Shown: positions 1-7,532, numbered from the stretch's first letter. The stretch: DNA of 15,797 bases from JACZWL01 sp046756445 (GCA_046756445.1 JBHHWI010000068.1:1-15797); one strand, 5' to 3'. Made by a program: numbers and translations. The notes: a model not told the origin generated them from the sequence alone.

Positions 1-73
1 GAGCGAACTTTCCGAACTTTCCGAACTTCCGAGGCCAACGCTCGGAAGTTCGGAAAGTTCGGAAAGTTCGCTC
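1..73. repeat. Perfect 33-bp inverted repeat built from 9-bp units
   Basis: Bases 1-33 are the exact reverse complement of 41-73, with a 7-base spacer (GCCAACG, 34-40). Each arm is itself a direct repeat: the right arm reads as GGAAGTTC followed by two copies of GGAAAGTTC. It lies about 20 bases past the stop codon of the minus-strand GGDEF gene, where a transcription terminator would sit, but no T-tract is visible inside the window. It may be a REP-like palindrome or a cruciform-forming element. The left arm starts at base 1, so the repeat could extend outside the window. Confidence 0.9.
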
Positions 74-99
74 CGGCACCTATGGCCGGCACCTATGGC
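74..99. repeat. 13-bp tandem duplication over a stop codon
   Basis: CGGCACCTATGGC occurs twice back to back (74-86 and 87-99), directly after the inverted repeat. The second copy contains the TAG stop codon of the minus-strand GGDEF gene (93-95, read in reverse) and part of its last codons. A simple slippage duplication explains it. Confidence 0.85.
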
Positions 100-2201
100 A
101 TGCCGCGGCTCAATAGCCTTGTGCCGGCAATCTCGCTCCGCAGAATCGACGACATCTTCTCGGCCTGCATGGGTTTGCTGATCAGAAACCCCTGCGCAAG
201 GTCACAGTGACAGCTCCGCAAGAATTCGAGTTGTGTGATCGTCTCGACCCCTTCTGCTGCGACTTCGATATCGAGACCTTTGGCCATCGCGATTGCGGCG
301 CGGACGATGCGCTGGTGACTGTCGTTTTGTTCGACGTCCTGGATCAGCGACGGGTCCAGGACGAAACTGTCAATTACGCCGGTATCCAGCGAACTGAATG
401 AAAGATCGCCGGTTCCGAAATGATCCAGCGACAGTCTGACACCGAGGCCCCGAAGACCACGCAGCGTCTCCAGCTCTGTCGACCGCTTGTTGACGATGTC
501 GCCGTCGCCGATTTCCAGTTCGACGCAACCCGGATCCAGCGCCGTGTTTGCGAGGGACTTTGATACCGCGGCCACGAGCCTGCCGTGCATCAGCTGTTGT
601 TGCGAGAGATTGATTGCCATGGCGAGATCCGGCAGTTCGAACTGGTGCTGCCAGCTTGCCAGTTGCCGACACGCGGTATCGATGACCCACTCGCCGGTGG
701 AATGTATGAGGCCGCTGCTTTCGAGAATTGTCAGGAATCGAGCCGGCGGCAAGAGGCCGAATCGCGGGTGCTCCCAGCGAAGCAGTGCCTCCAGGCCGAT
801 CAGGCGGCCCGTGCCGACATCGATGCGCGGTTGATAATGCAGGACGAACTCGTCACGGACCAGCGCGTGCCGCAAACCGAGTTCCAGTTCCTCGCGTTGC
901 TCGAGTCGGGTATTCAGCGAGCTCGAATAATACTGAAAGCGGCCGCCGCCACGCTTCTTTGCCTGGTACATCGCGAGATCCGCGGCCTTGATAAGACGTT
1001 CGGCCTGCCGACCGGAATCCGGATAGATCGCTATGCCAATGCTCGGCGTTGCGTAAACTTCACTGTTGCCGGCGAGGTATTTTTCCGACAGGAGCAACAC
1101 CAGTTTCTGCGCGGCCGCCGCCGCGTTCCTCGGATCGTCAAAGTCTTCGAGCAGGACGACGAACTCGTCGCCGCCCCAACGGCCGGAGAAATCGCCAATG
1201 CGCAGATTCTTCGTCAGGCGGTCGGCGACCTGTCGCAGCACATCGTCACCGATGTCGTGTCCGAGCGTGTCGTTTACCGATTTGAATTTGTCCAGGTCGA
1301 TGAACAGCACCGCGAGTGACCGTGACGATCTCTCACTGCGGCCAATGGCTTTCTCGAGTTGCCGGACGAACAGACGACGGTTCGGCAAAAGCGTCAGTTC
1401 GTCGTACTGGGCACGTTTTTCGAGCTCGGTCGTTCTCTTCGTAATGTCGGTGATATCGCGAAACGTTATGACGCCGCCGACGAGCAAATGGCTGCCGTCA
1501 TAAAGGCCCTGCCCGTTAATGCTCAGAACCGTGTCCTCCTGATCGGGAGCACGGTATATGGCGGTCTGGTTGCTGAATTTCTGGCCGCTGCGCGCCTTGA
1601 CGAGGGGCAGCTCCTCGGTATCTACCAGCGTCTTTCCATCTGTTGCGATACCGCAGAATGTTCCGCTCCACTTTTCGTCCGGCCGTTCTCTGGCGCCAAG
1701 GCCGAGAATCGAGCGGGCAGCCGGATTGATGTCCAGCACTTTACCTTCGTGATTAACCACGATGACACCATCATTTATGCTCTTGAGGATGCCGAGCACC
1801 GTGCCGTCGGTATCCGACATTCGCGTCAGCAGCCGAAAACGCTCTACGGCATGATCGAAGACGGCTTCCTGCTCGGCCTCGGATATGTCGTCCACGCAGA
1901 TCATGTTCTGCGCGCCCAGGCGAACGGCGGCCACGCCCCGATGCTCCTGTTCACGCACGGTGACAGCGATCACGGGATAGTCGTTCAAGGAGTGAATCAG
2001 TGACTGCAGCGTCTGCCCGGATTGCGCGATGGCCGGTCCTGCCTCGAACAGGACGATATCGATATTGCCCGGTGCATCGTTCGGGATACTCAGCGCCTGG
2101 GAGTGGACAAGCTTGCTGCAGCAACGCGAATCCTGAAGCTTGCCGAGGTAGTCGGCCGTAAAGTCGCCGCGGCCCAGATATAGAATCGAATGCCCCGCCA
2201 T
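93..2201 (-). CDS. Pseudo-receiver-PAS-GGDEF-EAL cyclic-di-GMP protein
   Basis: Cytoplasmic signalling protein of about 702 residues; no membrane segment seen. Order, counted from the ATG at 2201: a receiver-like alpha/beta domain (about 3-125) with Glu at about 53 where the phospho-accepting Asp is expected; a PAS domain (about 135-255); a GGDEF diguanylate cyclase domain (about 265-425) with intact GGDEF at 343-347, the metal Asp near 302, and an RxxD inhibitory site at 334-337, five residues upstream; then an EAL domain (about 440-690). EAL (471-473), Asn531, Glu563, Asp593, Glu650 and Gln670 are kept. The second Asp of DDFG is His594, the loop-6 ETES-type Glu is Asp566, and the catalytic Lys position is Val614, so phosphodiesterase activity is doubtful. 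An in-frame TTG at 2246 would add 15 residues. I prefer the ATG because the receiver fold begins directly after it, although neither start has a strong ribosome site. Confidence 0.93.
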   Translation of the reverse strand: MAGHSILYLGRGDFTADYLGKLQDSRCCSKLVHSQALSIPNDAPGNIDIVLFEAGPAIAQSGQTLQSLIHSLNDYPVIAVTVREQEHRGVAAVRLGAQNMICVDDISEAEQEAVFDHAVERFRLLTRMSDTDGTVLGILKSINDGVIVVNHEGKVLDINPAARSILGLGARERPDEKWSGTFCGIATDGKTLVDTEELPLVKARSGQKFSNQTAIYRAPDQEDTVLSINGQGLYDGSHLLVGGVITFRDITDITKRTTELEKRAQYDELTLLPNRRLFVRQLEKAIGRSERSSRSLAVLFIDLDKFKSVNDTLGHDIGDDVLRQVADRLTKNLRIGDFSGRWGGDEFVVLLEDFDDPRNAAAAAQKLVLLLSEKYLAGNSEVYATPSIGIAIYPDSGRQAERLIKAADLAMYQAKKRGGGRFQYYSSSLNTRLEQREELELGLRHALVRDEFVLHYQPRIDVGTGRLIGLEALLRWEHPRFGLLPPARFLTILESSGLIHSTGEWVIDTACRQLASWQHQFELPDLAMAINLSQQQLMHGRLVAAVSKSLANTALDPGCVELEIGDGDIVNKRSTELETLRGLRGLGVRLSLDHFGTGDLSFSSLDTGVIDSFVLDPSLIQDVEQNDSHQRIVRAAIAMAKGLDIEVAAEGVETITQLEFLRSCHCDLAQGFLISKPMQAEKMSSILRSEIAGTRLLSRGMP

Positions 2202-2589
2202 CAGCTCTGAGTCATCTCCGTCCACATACTCCGGGTAACCGGACAAGTCGTGGTCTTTGTCATATTCTTCTTTTTTGGCTGCTGCCGCAGCGCTAGGCCG
2301 AGTATTGCGTCACATACCGCACTCTCGCTCATTGATTGCCCGAGATTTCCTGCGCTCGGACACAGAACCGCCGCTATTCCGTGCACTCGGAATATCGCTC
2401 GGGCGATCCGGTCCTCGACGATTCCAGGCGGTAACCGACGGGCCACTCGGCCAAAAGGGCCTGATGAATCATACCAGAATCGCCGTAAATCGCAGTCTGG
2501 CAAGGGATATTTGACGTTCGGGGCTGTTGGCATTAAACCATCGGAATACGGTCGGCATCAAAGTAGTAAAGCATGAGGAGAACCGGACT
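2202..2589. promoter_or_regulatory. Divergent intergenic region, GGDEF gene / sigma operon
   Basis: This 388-base gap separates the minus-strand GGDEF gene from the plus-strand sigma-factor operon, so it must hold both promoters. On the plus strand TTGACG (2511-2516), 17 bases, then TAAACC (2534-2539) is a modest sigma70-like candidate. I see no clear ECF-type GGAAC/TC pair. Short open frames on both strands cross the region (for example 2201-2533 minus and 2250-2576 plus), but their compositions and arrangement do not look like real proteins. No RNA gene or mobile element is apparent. Confidence 0.4.
2576..2580 (+). promoter_or_regulatory. Ribosome binding site deciding a TTG start
   Basis: AGGAG, nine bases upstream of the TTG at 2590. 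It is the strongest Shine-Dalgarno match near the 5' end of the sigma-factor frame, where no in-frame ATG precedes the conserved region. An upstream in-frame TTG at 2527 lacks such a site. Confidence 0.6.
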
Positions 2590-3189
2590 TTGGAGGCACT
2601 TCTGGCAACCGGTGCCGCGCGTGACACCGCAGTGGCGGTGACCGAGCAGAGCCTTATCGACGAGAAGGGCTGGGTGGAGCGAGCCCGGAAGGCGGATGTG
2701 GCCGCGTTCGAATCGCTCTACAGGTTGTACGTCGATAAGGTCTATGGGCTGTGCCTGCGCATGACGGGCAATGCGAGTGAGGCCGAAGATTGTACGCAGG
2801 AGGCGTTCATCCAGGCCTGGAAGAAGCTCGCGAAGTTCCGGGGCGACAGCGCGTTCGGTACGTGGTTGCACCGGATCGCCGTGAACTCGGTGCTGGCGAG
2901 GATGAGAAAGTCGAGGCGCGAGCGGGACCGCATACAGGCCGTGACGGACATATCACCGGCGCCGGAAACGCAAGGCGACTGTGCCGGCTTCGAAGAGCTG
3001 CAGAGAGCGGTCGACGAGTTACCGGACGGCGCAAGACACGTTTTCGTGCTACATGCCGTGTACGGCTACAGCCATGAGGAGACGGGCGGCATGCTCGGTA
3101 TAGCAACGGGAACGAGCAAGGCACAACTGCACCGCGCGAAAAGACTGCTCGCGCGGCAACTGAAGCACAACGGACATGATCATGAATGA
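2590..3189 (+). CDS. ECF-type RNA polymerase sigma factor
   Basis: Group 4 (ECF) sigma factor, 199 residues from the TTG at 2590. The region-2 domain spans about 40-105: the stretch around EAEDCTQEAFIQAWKK matches the conserved core-binding part of region 2, and FGTWLHRIAVNSVL its DNA-melting end. Region 4 spans about 135-190 (DELPDGARHVFVLH, then a YSHEETGGMLGIATGTSKAQLHRA helix-turn-helix). No region 1.1 or 3 is present, as expected for this class. Its last codons overlap the next gene, a predicted membrane anti-sigma factor, so the two are probably translated together. By family knowledge it would direct polymerase to a small regulon when released from that partner, with the operon itself a likely target. 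A frame extended to 2527 is possible but lacks a ribosome site. Confidence 0.93.
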   Translation: MEALLATGAARDTAVAVTEQSLIDEKGWVERARKADVAAFESLYRLYVDKVYGLCLRMTGNASEAEDCTQEAFIQAWKKLAKFRGDSAFGTWLHRIAVNSVLARMRKSRRERDRIQAVTDISPAPETQGDCAGFEELQRAVDELPDGARHVFVLHAVYGYSHEETGGMLGIATGTSKAQLHRAKRLLARQLKHNGHDHE

Positions 3190-3742
3190 GAATGAAAGTT
3201 TTGATAACGAACTGATGCAGGCGGCACGTGCGCTCGAGAGCGAGGTAACACCCGAGCGCGACCTGTGGCCGGAGATCGAGAGTTCGATTACAACACCTTC
3301 GCAGCCAGGCTGGCACAAGGTCTTTGCGCAGGCAGCGGCGGTGGTACTGCTGGTCGGCGCCTCTTCGGGCCTGACCTGGCTGGCAACGAGTGACGGCACG
3401 TCGCCGCGCGCTCCGGAAGGGGATCCGATGGATCTCGCGTTCGAGCGGGCGAGCTTCGGCGGCCACTATATGCTCGGTCCCGATTACCTGGATGCACACG
3501 ACAATCTGAGATCGCAGCTCGAAGAAGAACTGGAGCGCCTGTCTCCCCAAGCGCGGGCCGTGGTGAAGAAAAACCTGGATGCGATTCGCGAAGCGATCGG
3601 CGAGATTAACAGCGCACTGGCCGAAGAGCCGGATAACGCATTGCTTCAGGAACTGCTGCTGAGCACTTACCGTGAAGAGCTGTCTCTGATGATGAAGGTC
3701 GACGGCGTGGCGAATGCCGTGATGTACCGGACGGATATCTGA
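3176..3742 (+). CDS. Membrane anti-sigma factor lacking a zinc motif
   Basis: Small single-pass inner-membrane protein of 188 residues, predicted to hold the adjacent ECF sigma factor inactive. The cytoplasmic N-terminus (1-48) contains PERDLWPEI, a motif seen in a class of anti-sigma factors that lack the HxxxCxxC zinc site; the protein has no cysteine. A membrane helix lies at about 49-70. The periplasmic part (71-188) is helical, with a stretch around 120-175 (KKNLDAIREAIGEINSALAEEP and following) typical of these proteins. It overlaps the sigma gene by 14 bases. ATG codons at 3176 and 3182 are both plausible starts. The role is inferred from position, membrane topology and the N-terminal motif; the stimulus is unknown. 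Confidence 0.82.
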   Translation: MIMNENESFDNELMQAARALESEVTPERDLWPEIESSITTPSQPGWHKVFAQAAAVVLLVGASSGLTWLATSDGTSPRAPEGDPMDLAFERASFGGHYMLGPDYLDAHDNLRSQLEEELERLSPQARAVVKKNLDAIREAIGEINSALAEEPDNALLQELLLSTYREELSLMMKVDGVANAVMYRTDI

Positions 3743-3796
3743 TGTGGTGTGCAAGGGTATGCGCCACGGAACATACTTACTTTTGAGAGATTGACG

Positions 3797-4672
3797 ATGA
3801 GAACATTGGCCCTGACTTGTTTGAGTTTAATCAGCGCCGCGGCGGCGGCAGACAGCGTGGATCGACGGCTGGATGCGGCGGCCGACAGCGTCGTGTCGAT
3901 CAACAACACCGCCGGCTCCGTTGAGGTCACCGGTTGGTCACGCAAGGAAGTCGAAGTAACCGGCGATCTCGGCAGTTCTGTTGAAGAGCTGGTATTCGAA
4001 CGCGACGGCAAGAATATCGAGATTACGGTCAGAACACCGAAGAGAGGCGGCCGCAGTATTTCCAGTGAGCTCGTCATTCACGTGCCCGAAAGGAGTTCGG
4101 TCGAAGTCGGCGGCGTCAGCGCCGACATCGATGTAACAAACGTCCATGGGGCGCTGCGCCTGCAGTCCGTGAGTGGAGATATCGATAGCGAGGTTAGTTC
4201 GTCCGACTTAGAGATTACGACCGTCAGCGGAGACGTCGAGGTGCAGGGCGATGACAAGGCCGGCCATGCCGAGCTGAGCAGCGTAAGCGGCGATATCGAT
4301 GCGCAGCACCTGGCGGGTGAAGCGGTGGTCGAATCCGTCAGCGGAGACCTCGTCCTCGCCGACAGCAGCTTCGAACGGGTCCGGCTGGAGACGACCAATG
4401 GTGACATCGTGTTGAAGGCGAAATTGGCGGACGACGGGACACTCAACGTCGAGACGATTAACGGTGACCTGGAGATTGAATTCGACGGCACGGTCTCAGC
4501 CCGTTTCGATATCGAGACATTCAATGGCGATATTCGCAACTGCTTCGGCCCGGAGCCGGTCAGGACCAGCAAGTACACGCCGGGCAGGGAACTCAAGTTC
4601 AGCGAGGGAGACGGAACGGGCCGCGTGACGATCAGAACGCTGAACGGCGACCTCAACCTCTGCAAGGACTGA
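3797..4672 (+). CDS. Exported DUF4097-type beta-repeat protein
   Basis: Protein of 291 residues with a Sec signal peptide (MRTLALTCLSLISAAAAA, cleavage near 18/19), so it acts outside the inner membrane. From about 125 it is a ladder of S/N-G-D turns, at about 126, 144, 164, 182, 201, 222, 243 and 283, mostly spaced 18-21 residues apart, flanked by alternating hydrophobic strands. This is the DUF4097/adhesin-like pattern and suggests a right-handed beta-solenoid. Cys249 and Cys289 near the C-terminus could form a disulfide. The ATG at 3797 has GAGAG seven to eight bases upstream and gives a clean signal peptide; a longer frame from 3749 is unlikely. It follows the anti-sigma gene by 54 bases and is probably the regulon's structural or sensing output. 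No enzymatic motif is seen. Confidence 0.88.
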   Translation: MRTLALTCLSLISAAAAADSVDRRLDAAADSVVSINNTAGSVEVTGWSRKEVEVTGDLGSSVEELVFERDGKNIEITVRTPKRGGRSISSELVIHVPERSSVEVGGVSADIDVTNVHGALRLQSVSGDIDSEVSSSDLEITTVSGDVEVQGDDKAGHAELSSVSGDIDAQHLAGEAVVESVSGDLVLADSSFERVRLETTNGDIVLKAKLADDGTLNVETINGDLEIEFDGTVSARFDIETFNGDIRNCFGPEPVRTSKYTPGRELKFSEGDGTGRVTIRTLNGDLNLCKD

Positions 4673-4680
4673 CGAGAAGC

Positions 4681-4706
4681 GGGACGGACTCCGAGGAGTC
4701 CGTCCC
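4681..4706 (+). terminator. Perfect 11-bp hairpin after the sigma operon
   Basis: GGGACGGACTC (4681-4691) and GAGTCCGTCCC (4696-4706) pair perfectly around a CGAG loop, eight bases after the DUF4097 stop codon. No T-run follows, so it is not a textbook intrinsic terminator. The sequence resembles the short GGGACGGAC...GTCCGTCCC palindromes scattered in many proteobacterial genomes. It probably stabilises or ends the transcript. Confidence 0.55.
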
Positions 4707-4771
4707 CGGATCGTCCCCCGGTCGGCTCCGAGTCGTTCCCCTATTGATGATACTCTGTCGGCGTTGCGCCG

Positions 4772-4777
4772 AAGGAG
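4772..4777 (+). promoter_or_regulatory. Ribosome binding site of the AsmA-family gene
   Basis: AAGGAG, six bases before the ATG at 4784; a near-consensus site that fixes the start of this gene and hence its N-terminal membrane anchor. Confidence 0.75.
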
Positions 4778-4783
4778 ATCATC

Positions 4784-6898
4784 ATGGGTCGTGCAGCAAA
4801 ACTGCTCCTTGTTATCGTCGCCGGCATCGTGGGAATCGTGGTGCTCGTCTCGCTCGCACTCTGGCTGTTCTTCGATCCCAATGACTTCCGGGACGAGATA
4901 TCCGCGCAGGTCATGGATGCGACCGGCCGCGAGTTGCTCATCGAGGGCGATCTTTCGCTCAGCGTGTTCCCATGGGTAGCCGTCAACATCGGCAGTACGC
5001 GACTCGGCAATGCGGAAGGTTTCGGTGATGAACCGTTTCTCAGCTTTGCGGCAGCCAGGCTGAGCGTACGGCTGATGCCGCTCCTCATCGAGCGAACCGT
5101 CAGCGTCGGCGCAGCCTCCCTGGACTCCCTGTCACTCAATCTCGAAGTTGATTCGAACGGCAGAAGCAACTGGGACGATCTCGTAGAGGCGGCGCAAGAA
5201 GCCCCCGCCACGGATGGCGATGAAGCGGAGCAGTCAGGCGCCCTCGACATTGCCAGCGCCAGCCTGAGCAACGCCTCGATCTCATTCCACGATGCACAGG
5301 CCGGTACATCGAAGACGATCACCGGACTCACGCTCAGCACCGGCAGCATTGCTGCCGGCGAGCCATTCGACCTCGATGGCGGGTTCGACTTCAGCACCGA
5401 GCCGGCCGGCGTCTCGGGACACCTCGAGTTCGGTGGCACGGTGACGCTGGCCGAAGACAGCGAGCAGCTCTCGATCAGTAAGTTTCGATCGGGCGGACAA
5501 CTGGACGGCGTTGCTGCGAAGGCCACCGAATTCCGACTCGACGCCCCGTCGGTCGATGTCGATATCGCCGCCGAGCGCGTATCGGTAGGCGCAGCGGAAC
5601 TGTCGATTCTCGGCCTCGACATGTCGGCCGATATCGAGCCGACCTCGTATGCGGACCCGCGGCCCGCGATGACGCTCGAGGTCCGGCCGTTCTCGCTGAA
5701 GGCGTTGATGCGGACGATCGGCGTCGACGCGCCGCCTACCGCAGACCCCGATGCGCTCGAACGCGTTTCGTTCAGCGCCAGGGCGGAAGTCGGTGATTCC
5801 GCCGTGGAATTGACAGCGATGACCCTGGTTCTTGACGATACCCGGCTCACGGGGGAGCTCAGCCTGCCGCTGACGCAGCGCGGCGCCTATCGCTTCGACC
5901 TGTCCGCCGACAGCATCAACCTCGACCGGTACATGGCGCCGGCCGACGCCGGCACAGCCGGCGCGGCCGCTGCGGCACAGGATGACATCGAGATCCCGGT
6001 GGATCTTATCCGGCAGCTGGAGGCAACGGGGAGCGTGAAACTCGATCGGGCCACCCTGTCCGGCATGACTTTCGAGAATGTCGTCGTCGGCCTGAATAGC
6101 GCCGGCGGCCAGCTTCGGATGCATCCAATCAGCGCCGGGCTTTTCGATGGCAGCTACTCGGGCGACGTGCGGATAAATGCGGCCGGTGATGCGCCATCGA
6201 TATCCGTCAATGAAAGCGTCGCCGGAGTACAGCTCTCGGATCTCGCCCTGTCGATGTTCGATCAGGAGAACATCACGGGAACCATCGAAGGCAGCTTCAG
6301 ATTGAGCGGCAGCGGCGAGAACCTCGCGGCCATGCGCAGGGACCTGGACGGCAGCATGGCATTCACACTGGCGGACGGGACCTGGGAAGGCACCGACGTC
6401 TGGCACCAGCTGCGATCTGCACGCGCATTATTCAAGGGTGAGCCGGCGCCCGAGGCGCGGACCCCGGCGCGTACGGAGTTCACGGCCGTCCGGGTCAGCG
6501 GAGAGGTGACGGACGGCGTCTTGCGCAATGACGACCTGCTCGCAGAGCTTCCGTTTCTTCGACTGACCGGCACGGGCAGCGTCGATCTGGCCGAGGGACT
6601 AATCGATTACTCGATGTCGGCGCGGGTCCTGGAGCAACCCGAGTTCATCGATCCTGTGAACGAGACCGAGCTGGCGGACTTTACCGAAGCCGTCATTCCG
6701 CTGCGGGTCACCGGGCCGCTTGCCTCGCCGAGCGTCAAGCCGGACATCGAGGCGATGGCGAAGGCGCGGCTCAAGCGTCAGGTCGAGAAGAAGGGCGAGG
6801 AATTGAAGCAACGCCTGCTCAGAGAGCTGTTGGGCGCCGACGACGAGCCGCCGGTCGGGCCACCGACCGAACAGGCGGAGCCTGCCAAAAAACCCTAG
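4784..6898 (+). CDS. asmA: AsmA family inner-membrane protein
   Basis: AsmA-like protein of 704 residues, somewhat longer than E. coli AsmA. It starts with a signal-anchor helix (about 5-30) followed by the typical FFDPNDFRDEISAQVMDATGRE... stretch and GDLSLSVFPWVAVNIG, the hallmark AsmA N-terminus. The remainder is a long beta-rich periplasmic region, ending with an AsmA C-terminal domain (about 440-660) and a basic, proline-rich tail ending in KKP. Family members are anchored in the inner membrane and form periplasmic bridges now linked to lipid transport to the outer membrane; E. coli AsmA affects outer-membrane protein assembly. First gene of a tight four-gene set ending in mutY and yggX, an order also known from pseudomonads. 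Confidence 0.92.
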   Translation: MGRAAKLLLVIVAGIVGIVVLVSLALWLFFDPNDFRDEISAQVMDATGRELLIEGDLSLSVFPWVAVNIGSTRLGNAEGFGDEPFLSFAAARLSVRLMPLLIERTVSVGAASLDSLSLNLEVDSNGRSNWDDLVEAAQEAPATDGDEAEQSGALDIASASLSNASISFHDAQAGTSKTITGLTLSTGSIAAGEPFDLDGGFDFSTEPAGVSGHLEFGGTVTLAEDSEQLSISKFRSGGQLDGVAAKATEFRLDAPSVDVDIAAERVSVGAAELSILGLDMSADIEPTSYADPRPAMTLEVRPFSLKALMRTIGVDAPPTADPDALERVSFSARAEVGDSAVELTAMTLVLDDTRLTGELSLPLTQRGAYRFDLSADSINLDRYMAPADAGTAGAAAAAQDDIEIPVDLIRQLEATGSVKLDRATLSGMTFENVVVGLNSAGGQLRMHPISAGLFDGSYSGDVRINAAGDAPSISVNESVAGVQLSDLALSMFDQENITGTIEGSFRLSGSGENLAAMRRDLDGSMAFTLADGTWEGTDVWHQLRSARALFKGEPAPEARTPARTEFTAVRVSGEVTDGVLRNDDLLAELPFLRLTGTGSVDLAEGLIDYSMSARVLEQPEFIDPVNETELADFTEAVIPLRVTGPLASPSVKPDIEAMAKARLKRQVEKKGEELKQRLLRELLGADDEPPVGPPTEQAEPAKKP

Positions 6899-6911
6899 GA
6901 CCAGGTCGGGG

Positions 6912-7529
6912 ATGCGCCGAGATAGATTTCCGGACAATCGCGTAATGCTGTCAGCCAGGCGAAAGCTTATCCTCGGCCTCTGTGCCGCCATGGTGGGCAC
7001 GGCGGCAATGACCTCGGTCGGCGCGGAACTACGATCGATTTCCGTTTCGCTGGAGGCGGGGCGCTACCACCTCAACTCGGTAACGCTGATCCATGCCAGC
7101 CAGGACGACCTTTATGCCGTGTTGACCGATTATGACCTGTTCAAGAAATTCACCAGCGCGATCGTCGCCAGCAACGACGTCGAACCGGACACCGAAGGCC
7201 GCCCGCGTTTTCATACACGCATGGAGGGTTGTGTCTTGTTCTGGTGCAGCACGTTCGTTCGCAACGGTTATCTGCTGTTGGCCCCCAAGCACGATATCGT
7301 TGCCATCGCGGATCCCGAACAGAGCGATTTCGAGTACAGCCGCGAGCGCTGGCGGCTGAGCAGCGAAGCGAACGGCACGTTGATGATCTACGATTTCGAG
7401 ATGGAACCGAGATTCTGGGTGCCGCCTGTCATCGGCCCTTACCTTATCAAGCGAGCATTGAAAGGTGGCGGCATCCGTGCGGTGAACCGAATCGAGCTTC
7501 TCGCGCGCGGCGAAGAACCGGCTTTCTGA
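6912..7529 (+). CDS. Exported SRPBCC/START-like protein of unknown role
   Basis: Protein of 205 residues with an N-terminal export signal: arginines at 16-17 (ARRK), a hydrophobic stretch about 19-36, and a likely cleavage after VGA38. The mature part looks like an SRPBCC (START/polyketide-cyclase) fold: an early DLYAVLTDYDLFKKFTS segment as in the family's first helix-grip element, alternating strands, and a long C-terminal helix (about 175-200) with GGGIRAVNRIELLA. Such proteins bind hydrophobic ligands; the ligand here is unknown. Cys107 and Cys112 (GCVLFWC) are close enough to interact. An internal ATG at 6945 gives a more compact signal peptide and is an equally good start. It lies 14 bases after asmA and 3 before mutY, so it is surely co-transcribed. 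Confidence 0.78.
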   Translation: MRRDRFPDNRVMLSARRKLILGLCAAMVGTAAMTSVGAELRSISVSLEAGRYHLNSVTLIHASQDDLYAVLTDYDLFKKFTSAIVASNDVEPDTEGRPRFHTRMEGCVLFWCSTFVRNGYLLLAPKHDIVAIADPEQSDFEYSRERWRLSSEANGTLMIYDFEMEPRFWVPPVIGPYLIKRALKGGGIRAVNRIELLARGEEPAF

Positions 7530-7532
7530 GCG

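Noticed and set aside
1..73. Short repeated units read as a CRISPR array
   Set aside because: Units are 8-9 bases without spacers and form one palindrome; there are no cas genes.
585..1319. Plus-strand open frame of 244 codons opposite the GGDEF-EAL gene
   Set aside because: It is the antisense of a clearly recognisable domain protein and shows no domain of its own.
2201..2533. Minus-strand frame of 110 codons, and a plus-strand frame at 2250-2576, in the divergent region
   Set aside because: They overlap each other on opposite strands, lack recognisable motifs, and occupy the promoter region of two real genes.
2807..3754. Minus-strand frame of 315 codons opposite the sigma and anti-sigma genes
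   Set aside because: Arg/His/Cys-rich composition typical of antisense frames in GC-rich DNA; the plus-strand genes have clear domains.
4749..4754. GATACT as a -10 box for asmA
   Set aside because: No acceptable -35 lies 16-18 bases upstream, so the promoter cannot be placed with confidence.
4741..5850. Long minus-strand frame opposite asmA, and a further one at 5282-6406
   Set aside because: Low-complexity Ser/Ala/Arg content with no motif; shadows of the AsmA codon pattern.
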